NCBI GenBank assembly: GCA_021292165.1
Contig: JAHFWL010000418.1
Coordinates: 81,136-145,135 of the forward strand
Reading direction: 5' to 3'
From: Shinisaurus crocodilurus
Taxonomy: Eukaryota; Chordata; Lepidosauria; Squamata; Shinisauridae
Length of the DNA: 64,000 nt
The position numbers were made by a program, and so were the translations under genes. Of the stretch, positions 1 through 11,100 are shown in pieces. Within the stretch, counting starts at the first letter, position 1, and each line of letters opens with the position of its first letter. Below the pieces are notes generated by a model. The model was not told where the DNA came from. It was given only the letters and a program-made list of their open reading frames with translations, and did no database searches.

Positions 1-339
1 CCTGGAAGCTTCTTAGAAGGCCAAGGAGCTGAATCAGAGAACTGGCTGAACCTGGAAAGAGATCTTCCACTTCAGGCAGCAGGAGACAGGAAAGTACAAG
101 ACCAAGAGGACAAGGAAAGACTTTCCCTCTTCCACAGCAAGCAAACTCAGTCCCTGATCATCCTGACCCCACAACTACTTACCGACAGATTTCACCATTA
201 AGTAGGCACTCATTCTATCCTGCACATACTTACCTGTGTTGTTGCACTGGCATCCACCCTGGTCCTGCAGCTACTTACCAATACTGCTCCATGGTATTCC
301 ACCTCATCCTGCAGCTACTTACTTTAGACCGCTAGAACA
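1..339. other. Intron 2 sequence of V2R copy A (unit-homologous)
   Basis: This stretch matches 20155-20425 and 42389-42660, the sequence just upstream of exon 3 in copies B and C, with scattered differences. It places the left window edge inside intron 2 of copy A, so exon 3 of A should lie just outside the window. Nothing coding is supported in it. Confidence 0.75.
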
Positions 340-535
340 TAAGAACATCAGAAGAGCCCTGCTGGATCAGAGCAAGGATCCATCTAGTCCAGTATTCTGT
401 TCACACAGTGGCCAACCAGCTGCCTATGGCATCCCTCAAGCAGGATATGAGTGCAACAGCACCCTCCCGCCCCTGTTCCCCAGCAACTGGTGTATAAAGA
501 CATACTGCCCCTGATACTGGAGGGATTCTGCTCCG
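340..535 (+). repeat. Interspersed repeat, GCCCTGCTGGATCAG family
   Basis: The sequence reads AGAACATCAGAAGAGCCCTG, then GGATCAG, CATCTAGTCCAG and CACAGTGGCCAACCAG. Related copies lie at 1112-1312, 5125-5310, 23420-23610 and 45655-45845. The copies at 340 and 1112 sit in unrelated surroundings, which marks it as a dispersed repeat. I do not know its class; it has no obvious pol III boxes here. Confidence 0.6.
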
Positions 536-1111
536 GCAGCTACTATCTTGAATGATCCTTTGCTGTAACAAGGATTACTAAAGTCTAGCATTGCTATATT
601 TTTGTCTGCATGTTATTCCTACTTGGGGAAAACAGGGGAAGTGAGATGTGTGTGTCCCCCAGTGGAAAGGGCACCCCTTGTGACAGACAGCTAGAGCCCA
701 CTTCAGATGCATGGAGCACACTCCAGAAGGAAGAGGTCCATTTCAAAAATAGTTTTCTAAGTATAAAGTACAGCCCTGTGATGTCTTCAAGAATTCCCCA
801 ATAGTCAGGGCTGCCAAGCAGGTAACCCTGGCACAGTCTCTAACCATTACAATGACTAGGCCTCTATGGGTATATTAAAGAAATATGACTCTTTGTAAGC
901 AACTATGGGGTTATTTGGCTCAGGGGCCTCTTCCCAAAAAATTAGTTTGGTCACGCCACTTGCATTATGTGTGGAAACGGATCAGGACACACAAAATAGA
1001 AAACAGTTCACAATGGTAGTGGGGTTAATCAGACATCCCCAAGGTGTCCGCACTCCAAACACTTTCTGTTTCCACCCTAAAGCACATGGCTGAAACACAG
1101 TGTCGGTTGTA
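536..1111. other. Unassigned sequence, no gene seen
   Basis: I see nothing that can be named here. Short open frames of about 60 residues show no recognisable domain. This stretch and 1313-1599 are absent from the matching parts of units B and C, so copy A gained them or the others lost them. Confidence 0.5.
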
Positions 1112-1312
1112 CGGAAATAAGAACATAAGAAGAGCCCTACTGGATCAGACCAAAAGTCCATCTAGTCTGGCATTCTGTTCACACAGTGGCTGCCTGTTGG
1201 GAGCTCACAAGGAAGACGTGAGTGCAGCAGCACCCTCCAGGTCATATTCCCTGAGAACTGTTGTAGATAGGCACACTTCTTCTGATACTGCCGGAGGTAG
1301 AACAGGTCGATA
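1112..1312 (+). repeat. Interspersed repeat, GCCCTGCTGGATCAG family (second copy)
   Basis: It repeats the core of 340-535: AGAACATAAGAAGAGCCCT, GGATCAGACC, CATCTAGTCTGGC and CACAGTGGC. It is diverged from the first copy, so this is an old dispersed repeat rather than a local duplication. Confidence 0.6.
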
Positions 1313-1599
1313 AGGACTAGGGGCCACTGACGGCTCCAAACACGAAAGACTGATAAATGTTATATTGTTGACTGGGGCGGGGGGTGGGCTTGCCCAATCA
1401 CCAGAATTGTATCTGCATCAGTCAATTGCAGCAAGAACAAAGCATCTTCTAAGTCAGGATGTATGAGGAATCCGTTTCAGTTTGCAAATTCCTTGAAAAT
1501 GCCCCTTTCGCAATGCTGAACATGCCTTCATGTTCACAAAATGTGTATTTTTAAAAATGTGCAGCTCTCTCAAAATGCACAACATTCTAAAAATGCACA

Positions 1600-2294
1600 T
1601 GTCAAGGTTCCGCTACTGCAGGGACCCCTTAACCTGCCTTTGGGAGATATCTGCCTCTCCTCAAAGCCCCTCCCGTTCCAGGAGATCAAGTCCTTTTACA
1701 GCTTCCAATAGCATGGGTGTAGGCTGTAGACGTGGTGAATAAGTCACTCCAAACTTTCAGGGTAAACAACAGCACTTTACTTATAATATTAGGGTATTTA
1801 CTTAATAGAGTGGTTATAATTCAAAAGCAAGTATGATAAAATAAAACAAACAAACAATCCAATGTTCTCTAGTTTAACTTCAGACTACCTATCTCCTATG
1901 CAGCCAGTCTCTCCCTCTCTGCTTCTCTCTCTGCTCTTTCTGCTTCTGCAGTCAGGCTCCCACTGCTGCTAGCTGCTTCTCAGCACTAACTGCTAGCTGA
2001 CCACACCCCACACACATATATAGCCTTCCCAGGAATGGAAGGCTATAATCATGTGACCTTGAATAGGAGATCTAATTCTTAACTTCTATTGGGTAAACTA
2101 AAACACTCAAACTCCCCCTCCCATCCAAGTGTTTGGGCCTTCAGGCTTCAACAAATCGAGGGAAGTGTTTGGGCCTTCAGGCTTCAACAAATCGAGGGAA
2201 GTGTTTGGGCCTTCAGGCTTCAACAAATCGAGGGAAGTGTTTGGGCCTTCAGGCGTCAGCAAACTCAAGCCTGTGTAGGCCTCAATCCCTCACA
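1600..2294 (-). mobile_element. Solo LTR with 5-bp target duplication
   Basis: The element starts TGTCAAGGTTCC and ends CCCTCACA, giving the TGT...ACA ends of an LTR. It is flanked on both sides by GCACA (1595-1599 and 2295-2299), a 5-bp target-site duplication. No internal gag or pol sequence is present, so it reads as a solo LTR left by recombination. Minus-strand orientation is inferred: four 36-bp direct repeats (2127-2270) then lie upstream of a TATATA box near 2020, as U3 enhancer repeats would. It is absent at the matching places in units B and C. Whether it belongs to a retrovirus-like or Gypsy-like element cannot be told from the LTR alone. Confidence 0.75.
2127..2270. repeat. 36-bp tandem repeat, four units, inside the LTR
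   Basis: Units start at 2127, 2163, 2199 and 2235, each with AAGTGTTTGGGCCTTCAGGC near its start. The first three are identical and the fourth is diverged. As 36 is divisible by three, both strands show artificial 12-residue repeat frames; these are not taken as coding. Confidence 0.9.
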
Positions 2295-3201
2295 GCACAA
2301 CTGTCTCAAAATGCACACATTTAAAATCACCCATGCTTAGGAATATGGGGGGAGAAAATATAACTTTCACAATCAATCGCCGTCCACTTTGCGCAATTGC
2401 CCGCTTTGCACCATTTTCCCGTTTGCACAAAATGAGCAGCGGACACAAACATGAACCAGCCAACTGCTTCCATCCAGAATGGAGACAACACACCCACTCC
2501 ATGGTCAAATCTGTTTTCGTGAGATTGACCTGTCCCTCTGTTATGAAGTAACTCGCTTTTGAATGACCAGTGGGAGAAAGGCAAAGGAATGGGGTTGAGA
2601 GCAGTGATGTAAGACTAGGCCAAGCAATTCAGTTTCTATTATTCTTTGTTAACGTAATGGAGATAATAAGAAGGATCCAGTAAGACTTTTGTTTCCAGCA
2701 AGTAAAGCCATCATCGCCAAGTACCCTCTTTTGTTACACACAGCTCAGTCTTTCTCCCTTTGCAAGTATCACCATTTTCACTGCGTGTGAGTGTTGTCTG
2801 ATTTATCCAAGTTGTGAAGTCACAGGCTGTCTCTGAACTGCATAAGATCCCTCTGGTTTGGGCATCCAAAGCCCCTCCTTGTCCCCCACCCACCCCTCTT
2901 CCCTGAGGCATGGGGCCTTGCTGCTGAAATCAGTCAGAATCTCTACTCCCAGAGGAAAGGCTCCATGCTGACCTCACTAAAAAAATAGCTGGGATCCTTG
3001 CTTGCCAGAGCAAGGTGCCCTCACTGGGTGCCCTGCCTCCTATAGCCACAGCTGCCTGTTTTCCTTCCTCTTCACCTGAGACCAGGAGTTGCAAAGATTG
3101 CTAGTTCCTTCTCCACAGGAAAGGACTTCAGCCTAGCGAAAGGTTCCTTGCTCTTAGAAGTTCTTAGTACAAGCTGTAGCCTCCACCACCCCCTCTTTCC
3201 C

Positions 3202-3236
<35 letters not shown>

Positions 3237-3350
3237 CTTCAAGGCTGGGGAAGACTCCTTCCCACAGTCTGGAAAACTCCTTTTAGGCCTGGTGGAGCCC
3301 AGCTTTGCCAGGAACGCAGCTGATTTCCCCATCTAGGCATAGCCCTAGAA
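2295..3350. other. Intron 2 of V2R copy A, shared with B and C
   Basis: From about 2385 this matches 20695-21735 and 42930-43970 (landmarks GAGCAGCGGACACAAACATG and CTGAGGCATGGGGCC). A (GT)n microsatellite lies at 3204-3232. Copy A lacks some segments present in B and C. No gene is seen. Confidence 0.7.
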
Positions 3351-4259
3351 CAGTGATGGCGAACCTTTTTCAGCCAGAGTGCCCAAACTGCAACACAAAA
3401 CCAACTTATTTATTTCAAAGTGCCAACACTGCAATTAAACCTGAATACCGAGGTTTTAGTTTTAGAGAAACAACTCATAGAGTTGTCCGAACTAATTAAC
3501 ATCTTTTGTCTTTAAAGAAAAACACAATAACAGAGCTTTCAATGATACAAACAGTTTTTTGTTGAAAAAAAATCAACTCAAAAAATTATTATAGTACTAC
3601 ATTGTACACATAGCCTGAAGGGCATTTATACAAACTTTTAAAATAGTTAGGCACATGTATTTTTGGATAAGGGATTCTCAACTTGTAATATGATTATATG
3701 CCAGACTGAAATTGTATGGGGCAAGCTTTACTCCGGGTCCTTTCCCTGCTTCTACAGCTGTCGGATTAGTAAAAGTAAAAGTCAACCTGTACTAGGATGA
3801 GTAAGATAAACAAGAAAACTAAACGTGCTTAACACATTTTAAACACTTTATGTCTTGGACTGCAAACACTGCATTAGGTAAAAGTTTGCATTGGGCATGC
3901 TTTTGCACAATTAATGTGATTTTTGCTCTTGCATGCATGCTGATAATTTGTCAAACCTTGGCTCATACTCCGTTAGTTTGAGAGCAACACATGCAGCACA
4001 CAGGTCAACTGTTAGGGCTTTACATCCAAGCCATGCTCTGTGCATCAGTCTTCAAAATCTTTTAAATGTGATAACAATGTAGAAAAGAATTCTGTAACAG
4101 GAATTCTAGAATATTCCACACTGTGAGAAAGAACAAGATCATTAGTGTTTTGCAGAAGGGGACGGTCTTTTTGCGATCTGGTGACCAATGGCTTGAGTGC
4201 CCACAGAGAGGTCCCTGCGTGCCAGCTGTGGCACCCGTGCCATAGGTTCGCCATCACTG
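3351..4259. mobile_element. hAT-type DNA transposon, non-autonomous, with 8-bp TSD
   Basis: Terminal inverted repeats are visible: CAGTGATGGCGAACC at the left and GGTTCGCCATCACTG at the right. CCCTAGAA flanks the element directly on both sides (3343-3350 and 4260-4267), the 8-bp duplication typical of hAT insertions. The 909-bp body is AT-rich and shows no transposase. It lies in intron 2 of copy A and is absent from B and C, so it inserted after these units separated or was lost elsewhere. Confidence 0.88.
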
Positions 4260-4374
4260 CCCTAGAATGTGTGTGTTTGTATACAGGTCTAATGAGAGCG
4301 CACCACGTAATACACTTTAGTGTTCCTGAGCCCTGCAGCTCCCCCATATCTATCCCCAGATGAACCCCCCTTAC

Positions 4375-4760
4375 CTGTGGGATCTTGTAGATGCCCATTA
4401 CTGTTGCAATCTCCCAGGAGGATTTGGAGTTGAGACCCCCAATAACGGAGAGCAGTTTATCCTGCCTGTCGCATTTATAACTGGGAACCATTCGCCCCCG
4501 AGTGGAAAGAAGAGAGAGGCTGTTCAAATGCATATCACGGACAAGATCCCTGTGCTGATAGATACGGAAGCCCAGCGTTGTGTTGGGAAGGAGAGTCGGA
4601 TCCTGGTTGAGCTCAGTGATGGCAAACGCCAAGGCCAGGAAGTGCTGATAGTTCTTGACTATTGTTCTGTAATGGTAAGAATGAGATTTGGGAGGTGGGT
4701 GAGGATCCCAACGGAACTGCTGAGAAGTGGAGGCTTAAAATGTCCATCTGCTTGAACCCT
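4375..4760 (-). pseudogene. V2R copy A exon 2, flytrap domain, 1-nt insertion
   Basis: It encodes the conserved V2R segment KNYQHFLALAFAITELNQDP, then LPNTTLGFRIYQH, a YKCD motif and IGGLNSKSSWEIATVMGIY. It is 386 nt long against 385 in B and C; the extra T lies in TTT at 4687-4689 (TT in B and C). Without the extra base the frame would join exon 1 (phase 2) to exon 2 as in the other copies. Confidence 0.9.
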
Positions 4761-5124
4761 CTTTGAACAAAGAAACACTTCTAGACCAAAGACATCTGCA
4801 CAAAGGATTTGTAGACAAATTCAGATTGTTCTATTGACTCACAGAGACATGAAATATTGGTAGCTGCATTTGATAAGAATATCTGAAGATCCCTGCTGGA
4901 TCAGATAATAATTCATTCATTTATTATCTGTTTTCTTCAGTTACGTTCCACCTTCCAGAATGCAAATGTTACCAAGGGGACTTACAACATGCAATAATAA
5001 AATCAAAATGAGGCAAAAATGTTTTTAGAAATAACTGTTGGCCAAGATCCTTCCCACAGGGCAGCTATTCAAGGCTTGAAAATGGCTAATCACTCTTGAT
5101 AGAACCACCCACTTCCCTAACTTT

Positions 5125-5310
5125 GTCAGAGAAGAACATTCTGAGAGCCCTGCTGGATCACACCACGATGGTTCCATCTGGCTCAGCATCCTTTTTTTCC
5201 GTCTGTGGTCTGCCAAGATGCTTCCTGCGAGATCGGCAAGATGGAGATGAAGGCAACAGCCCTCCTTTCTCCTTCTTCCCCCGTGTAACCATTCCTGTTC
5301 AGTGGTAGAC
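5125..5310 (+). repeat. Interspersed repeat, GCCCTGCTGGATCA family (degraded)
   Basis: A weak member of the family seen at 340-535: GAGAGCCCTGCTGGATCAC, GGTTCCATCTGGCTCAGC, GAAGGCAACAGCCC. It is the counterpart of 23420-23610 and 45655-45845 and so predates the unit duplication. Confidence 0.5.
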
Positions 5311-5427
5311 TGCCTCTCATAATAGACCAGTACTTTCTGATCCTTGGTCAAGGCCATCACCATATCTGCAAAATCTCTCTGTAGTGAAGCAAAATAGTTC
5401 ACATGTGATTCAGACTATTGAGGGAAA

Positions 5428-5870
5428 GGAACATAGCTCAGTGCCAGAGCCCCTGCTTTGCATGTCGACGGTCCCTCACCTCTCCAGGTAGGTCTGGGAA
5501 AAAAACCCTCTTTGAAAACCTGGAGAGCTGTTGCCAATCACTGCAAGCAATTTTGAACTAATTGCACCAAAGCTCTGATTTGGTAAAAGGCAGCTACAGA
5601 CTTAAACCAGCCCTTTATCTAGAACCATGAGGACTGGAAACTTGTTTTATTTTAGAGGAATGCCCATGGTTCAAAGAAAGAGCACCTCCTTCAAATGCAA
5701 CTCGTCCCAGGATCAGCCTTGGCATATACAGGCAACCATGGGAGGGAGAGACGCTGCCTAACACCCTGGAGACGCTGCCTAACATGGCTAGATACTGAGC
5801 CAGAGAGGATCAATGGTGTCGCTCAGTATGAGGCTGCTTCCAGTGCTCTTGTTCAAAGCAGCCCTTCATT
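5428..5870 (+). repeat. Two degraded tRNA-derived SINE copies in intron 1 of A
   Basis: At 5428-5530 the A-box-like ACATAGCTCAGTG and TCTCCAGGTAGGTCTGGG are kept; 5675-5870 has the related ending GGCTAGATACTGAGCCAG...CTCAGTATGAGGCTGC. The better preserved versions are at 23733-24190 and 45968-46426. Confidence 0.55.
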
Positions 5871-7624
5871 CAGGGTCATGAGGACTGGCATGTTTTTTTC
5901 ATTTTAGCCAAAGGACCAATACAGCACCTGGTTTTCCCATGGACGGTTCAATCTCTGGCAACATTTCTAGGTAGGACAGGGAAGGATAGACACTACCAGC
6001 ATTGCAGCCGGAGGTGAACCAGATGGACCGATGGTCTGTCTTGGTCGAAAGAAGCTTTCCAGGCGAATCTGTCAATTTTGCCTTGCTGCCCTTATAGAGC
6101 ACCTACAGAGGAATTGCTGAGTCCAAAATATATCTTTTCTGTCAAATGATATGGATGGATGCATTATTATCATCAAAATTTTGGTGTTTTACTTTCAGAA
6201 GGACTTTGTGCATAGAAATGGAGAAGAGTGTAAGGGTAATCGAGTACAGAGGTTTTCTTTCCTTTTCCCTTCTTAGAATTTCTTCTCAGAACAGGGAGCT
6301 AATGTGCATTTAACATACATTTCAGTATATTTGAGGGGGGTTTGCAAAAGCTTATTCCTTGCAATAAGTATACTATTCGCTCAGTGTTGGTCATTTCAGT
6401 ATTTTATTATCAGAACCCTTATTACAGAGGGTACAAAAACCACACAATTATTCTGCACACTGCAGAATCTCACCCGCGCCCTGCAAAACGCCTGAGGCAT
6501 CCAGAGGTGGGGATGCTTCGGTCTTACCAACCTCAGGTCCTCAGTACACCTCCTGTTGCCCCAAGTATTTGGACATGGATGATGGGAGTTGTGGTTCAAA
6601 CTACATCTGGGAATTCAAGGTTGGGAACCAGATCAGGAGTGGGCAGACTCCAAGCTTGCAGGATCTACTTCATTTTGTACAAGCACCCTGAGATCCCCCA
6701 ACCGGAGCCGGCGCTTTGAATGAAAGACGTGCCATTTTAATTTAATTATTCTGAGATCAGAAATCTGTTTGTGTACCACAACTGAATGGAGCCCACAGCT
6801 CTTGGATACAAGCCCCACTCCTGGCTACCCCCAAGATTTCCTCATTTCAGCTGCACAATTTAGGGCAGGAGGGTCATTTGTTGCTGCTCTTATTACACAA
6901 CTGGGAGTCAGAAATGCTTGCTGATCCACTCAGATCAGCCAGAGATCTGCCAGTAGATCCAGACCTACCTTCACGACTCCTGTCTTTGATGAATTTTGCT
7001 TAGGGCACAGATGGGGGGACATTCCTAATGCATTACCAGACAACATGAAACCAAATTACCGTTTAGCTCTGCCTCTGTTCCCTGCATAAAAGCCCTCGGA
7101 AAGAGGTGGAAACTTGGCGAATAAGGGGTGAAATTATTTTCCACAGCTTTCGGACACCACCACAGATACTTTGCAGCTTCTTCATTTTCTCCAATGGCAA
7201 CAGCAAGGTCTGGCCTCTAATTGGGAGAATTACAGCTTTAAGAACTTTTCCAGGTGTGATATATATGTTGAAGCAGGAGTGCTGGAACGAGGCCATGCAT
7301 AGACTAAGAAAAGACTGCAGAGAGCACCAGAGGTGTGTCATTGGCATCCTGCCCTCAAAGGTGTGCAGCCATAAGGCATGCCCTTTTGGCAGACCCATTC
7401 GGTGACCCAGAGGTGAAGGTGGAGACCTATATGAACCTTCAGTTTGTTTGTTTCTATTATTGTTAGTGTAATTACTGATGAAGATAATAAAGATGATCAT
7501 GATAATAACGGTGATAATTATTATTATGGTTACCCACTTACAAATGAACAGGTCTTTGAAAGTTTGTCTCGTGTATGTTTTTTAAAGCTGATCATTTAAA
7601 GTTATTAAATAATGCTCTGTATTA
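5871..7624. other. Intron 1 of V2R copy A
   Basis: Up to about 7130 it matches 24190-25215 and 46426-47450. At about 7140 B and C switch to an L1 fragment, whereas A continues with unique sequence (7140-7620) in which I recognise nothing. Plus-strand frames of 99-145 codons here have no visible domain. Confidence 0.6.
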
Positions 7625-7725
7625 ATTAATAAACTTGGAGAGCCGCTGCTAGTCAGTGTCGACAATATTGGGCTGGATGGATCCATGGTCTGACTCAGTG
7701 TGAGGCAACTCCCTATGTTCCAACT
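7625..7725 (+). repeat. SINE 3' fragment
   Basis: It reads GAGAGCCGCTGCTAGTCAGTG, then GGGCTGGATGGATCCATGG, TCTGACTCAGTGTGAGGCA. The same 3' body, more complete, is at 27970-28140 and 50199-50369. Confidence 0.65.
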
Positions 7726-7786
7726 TCCCAGTCTGAAATCAGAACAGGGGAAGAATCTATCAAAGAATCCTCTCATGCATACTTAC

Positions 7787-8001
7787 TCTCTTAGAACGAA
7801 GATCTTTGATGTGGCAAAACTATGAAAGTCTTGTCCCTTTGTATAAGAATAACTGCCAAGTGCCATGTTCCCACCAACAATGAGGTCTCCTGGCCTGTAA
7901 TAGCCTTCTTGTGATCCAAAAGGCCTGCTCACAGGGCACTTGGTCCTCAGCATCCTCTGGGCTGCCTGAGACAGGAGCCACAACAGCAGCAGCCAAGTCA
8001 T
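7787..8001 (-). CDS. V2R copy A exon 1: signal peptide and flytrap start
   Basis: It encodes MTWLLLLWLLSQAAQ, a hydrophobic signal peptide, followed by the start of the mature domain (CPVSRPFGSQEGYY, GDLIVGGNMALGS). GDLIVGG is typical of the V2R N-terminus. The exon ends at donor GTAAGT in phase 2. B and C start with two ATGs in a row; in A the first is ACG, so the second ATG (7999-8001) is the start. Confidence 0.9.
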
Positions 8002-8735
8002 CGTCAGCACAGAAAGTCTTTCCCTTCCAGTATATAGACAAACAGAACCTGGAGCAGAGCCGACTTCACTGGCTACGGCAAGGGAATTAGTTCTTAGCCA
8101 GAAATGAGCAGATGTCAAGTGATGAGACACCTCCCGAACTCCACATGGTAGGGTTCAGGGTGTATTTACATTAGGCATGTTTTCTCTGGGATTTCTTTGT
8201 TATTGACTTCCTGGATGGAAATCCATAGGGGATTCATTACTGTCATTTTGATAATTCCAGCGTAGAGAAACAAGCACAGCCCAAGACTGCTTTGCTCCCT
8301 GTGCAATTTGAGGGAGAAAAACACATTTGCATCACTTCTGCTTCTCTGTGGGCAAGTTGGACTTGACTTTAGTTGTCAGGTTCTGCCCTTTGGCCTGTGT
8401 AAATCTGATTACCTAATTCCAAGATGGGGTCTGGGCTTATGCGCCAATGTTCATTGACCCAGACCAATGGCTGGGAAAGGGAGATGTTGGCACCTGGTGA
8501 CAGCAGTGCAGGGCTGGGCAAGAAGGCATTGCTGGATGAAATGACTGGTCTGTCTGTGGTTATAACATCCTGCAGGGGCAGAGGACCTATTAGGATGGTC
8601 CACCCCAAAACACCAATGTGTCTAAGGGATTCATGACTGGTTTGGGAGTGTTTTTGTTTAGCATGGCAGGCATCGCTGCCAAGGCCTTAGTCTCACCGTT
8701 TTGCCCAACTGTCTTCTCTGGCTTTGTGGAGATGA
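8002..8735 (-). promoter_or_regulatory. 5' flank of V2R copy A (putative promoter region)
   Basis: This sequence lies upstream of exon 1 and is conserved at 28424-29155 and 50654-51385, then broken in A by a CR1. It should hold the 5' UTR and promoter of the receptor, but I see no clear TATA box or initiator. The call is from position only. Confidence 0.35.
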
Positions 8736-10931
8736 GATAACCAACAGAGATGAGTTAGTGGATAAAGTGGCAGTTTCGGGAACTCTGGGGGAAAGTGACC
8801 ATGTTATACTTGAGTTCTTGATTCTAAGCGGAGCAAAAGCTGAGTGTAGCCAAACACGTACCCTGGATTTTAGGAAAGCCAATTTTAACAAACTCAGAAC
8901 AATGATAAGTAAGCTCCCATGGCAAGCGACTCTAATGAGAAAAGGAGCCCAGGAGGGGTGGGAGTTTTTAAAAAAGGAAATTTTAAAGGCACAATTGCAA
9001 ACAATTCCCACAAGGAAAAAAGGCAGAGGGCAACAGAAGAAACCAATGTGGCTTCACAATAAACTCAAAGATGACCTGAAAACAAAACAGGACACGTATA
9101 GGAAGTGGAAGGAAGGACAGGCTACAAGGGAAGAGTACAGGCAGGTAGCACAGAACTGCAGAAATAGTGTCAGGAAGGCTAAAGCTGAGAATGAGCTAAG
9201 GTTAGCGAGGGATGCTAAAAACAACAAGAAAGCTTTCTTCAGATACATGCACAGTAAAAGACAGAGGAAAGAACTCCGTAATGAGGATGGCAAACTGATA
9301 ACAGAAGACAAGAAAAAAGGCAGAAGTGTTCAATTCCTACTTCAGCTCGGTCTTCTCCCAAAAGAGGTTCTATGACCCCCCTGGCAAACCTGAAGTGCAG
9401 ACTGAAGGGGCAGGATTGCAGCTTGAGATTGATAGGCAAATGGTCAAGGAGCACCTGATTACTCTGAACGAGTTTAAATCTCCAGGGCCTGACGAGCTGC
9501 ATCCTAGAGTAATAAAGGAACTGGCAGAAGAACTCTCAGAATCACTGTCTATTATCTTTGAGAAATCATGGAGGACAGGTGAAGTGCCAGATGACTGGAG
9601 GAGGGCAAATGTTGTTCCCATCTTCAAAAAAGGGCAAGAAGGAGGAACCTGGGAACTATAGGCAAGTCAGTCTGACATCAATCCCTGGGGAAATTTTGGA
9701 GCAGATTATAAAGAAGTCAGTTTGCAAGCACCTTGAAAACAATGCAGTGATTACTAGAAGCCAGCATGGATTTGTCAAAAACAAATCTTGCCAGACTAAT
9801 CTGATCTCATTTTTTGATTGGGTAACCTTCCATGTGGACTGTGGGAATGCTGTGGACATCATATATCTGGACTTCAGCAAAGCTGTCGACAAAGTGCCTC
9901 ACGATATCCTGATTAGCAAGCTAGCTAAAAGTGGGCCAGATGGGACAACTATCAGGTGGATCCACAATTGGCTACAGAATCGGACTCAAAGAGTGCTTAT
10001 CAATGGTTCATTCTCAAACTGGGGAGAAGAAACGAGCGGGGTACCACAGGGCTCGGCCCTGGGCCCAGTGCTCTTCAACATTTTTATTAATGACTTGGAT
10101 GAGGAGGTGCAGGGAATGCTTATCAAATTTGCAGATGACACAAAGTTAGGGGGAACAGCTAATACTCTGGAAGACAGAAACAAAATTCAAAGCGATCTCG
10201 ATAGGCTGGAGCGCTGGGCCGAAAACAACAGAATGAAATTTAATAGAGATAAATGCCAAGTGCTGCACCTAGGGAAAGGAAACCAAATGCAGAGTTACAG
10301 AATGGGGGACACTTGGCTCAACAATACTACAAGCGAGAAGGATCCTGGAATTGTGGTAGATCACAAACTGAATATGAGCCAGCAATGCGATGTGGCTGCA
10401 AAGAAGGCAAATGCTATTTTGGGCTGCATTAATAGAAGCATTGCTTCCAAATCGCGTGAAGTGATAATTCCCCTTTACTCGGCACTGGTTAGGCCTCATC
10501 TTGAGCATTGCATACAGTTCTGGGCACCACACTTTCAGAAGGACGTAGACAAACTGGAGAGGGTTCAGAGGAGGGCAACAAGGATGATAAAGGGACTGGA
10601 AACAGGGCCCTATGAGGAGAGACTGAAAGAACTGGGCATGTTTAGCCTTCAGAAGAGGAGACTGAGGGGAGATATGATCGCTCTTTTCCAGTACTTGAAG
10701 GGTTATCACACAGAGGAGGGCCAGAATCTCTTCTCAGTCATCCCAGTTTGCAGGACACGGAATAATGGGCTCTCGTTACAGGAACCCAGATTCCACCTAA
10801 ATATCAGGAAAAATTCCCTGACGGTCAGAGCAATAAGACAATGGAACCAACTACCTAGGGAGGTGGTGAGCTCTCCCACTCTGGAGGCATTCAAGGTGTG
10901 GCTGGACAGTCATCTGTCAGGGATGCTTTGA
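8736..10931 (+). pseudogene. CR1 ORF2 remnant (reverse transcriptase)
   Basis: In three frames the translation shows SGTLGESDH (end of the endonuclease), PGPDELHPRVIKEL, the RT blocks YLDFSKAVDKVPH, GVPQGSALGPVLFNIFINDL and FADDTKLGG, then the CR1 C-terminal region LEHCIQFW, GPYEERLKELGMFSLQKRRL and the end WLDSHLSGML. The catalytic FADD is intact in the third segment (9558-10931). The frame breaks at about 9330-9375 and 9560-9660 prevent a full protein. Confidence 0.93.
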
Positions 10932-11024
10932 CCTGGATTCCTGCATTGAGCAGGGGGTTGGACTCGATGGCCTTGCAGGCCCCTTCCAACTCTACTTTTC
11001 TATGATTCTATGATTCTATGATTC
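8736..11024 (+). mobile_element. CR1 LINE, 5'-truncated, with octamer tail
   Basis: The element begins within ORF2, just after the endonuclease core (NRDELVDKVAVSGTLGESDH), and runs through the whole reverse transcriptase to the CR1 3' end GCAGGGGGTTGGACTCGATGG and the tail ATTCTATG, repeated to 11024. At its left edge the V2R 5' flank stops; at its right edge sequence matching 35702 onward begins. It therefore occupies the place of several kilobases present in the other spacers. Two frameshifts (near 9326-9375 and 9558-9661) make it inactive. Confidence 0.93.
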
Positions 11025-11100
11025 ATCCCTGCTCAACTCGCGTTCTCCCAAGTCGAGTCAGGGAAGCGACTTCTGGGTTCCTGACAGGCTGCTGTTTATG

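Larger units (their letters stand above)
4375..8001 (-). pseudogene. Vomeronasal type-2 receptor, copy A (exons 1-2; partial, frameshifted)
   Basis: This is the 5' part of a V2R gene, a family C GPCR expected at the surface of vomeronasal sensory neurons where it would bind peptide or protein cues. Exon 1 (7787-8001) and exon 2 (4375-4760) are here; the exons for the rest of the flytrap, the cysteine domain and the 7TM lie off the left edge. Splice sites are good: donor GTAAGT after exon 1 (phase 2) and GTAAGG after exon 2 (phase 0). Exon 2 carries one extra base in a T run at 4687-4689 relative to B and C, which shifts the frame before the conserved KNYQHFLALAFAITE stretch. Copy A is therefore either a pseudogene or carries a sequencing error. 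Exon 1 is open, and protein similarity to B and C is high but lower than that between B and C. Confidence 0.9.

Noticed and set aside
2089..2340. Open frame with three perfect 12-residue repeats
   Set aside because: The repeats arise from a 36-bp DNA repeat inside an LTR; other frames are open as well.
3072..3336. Open frames across the (GT)n tract
   Set aside because: Created by the dinucleotide repeat; no domain.
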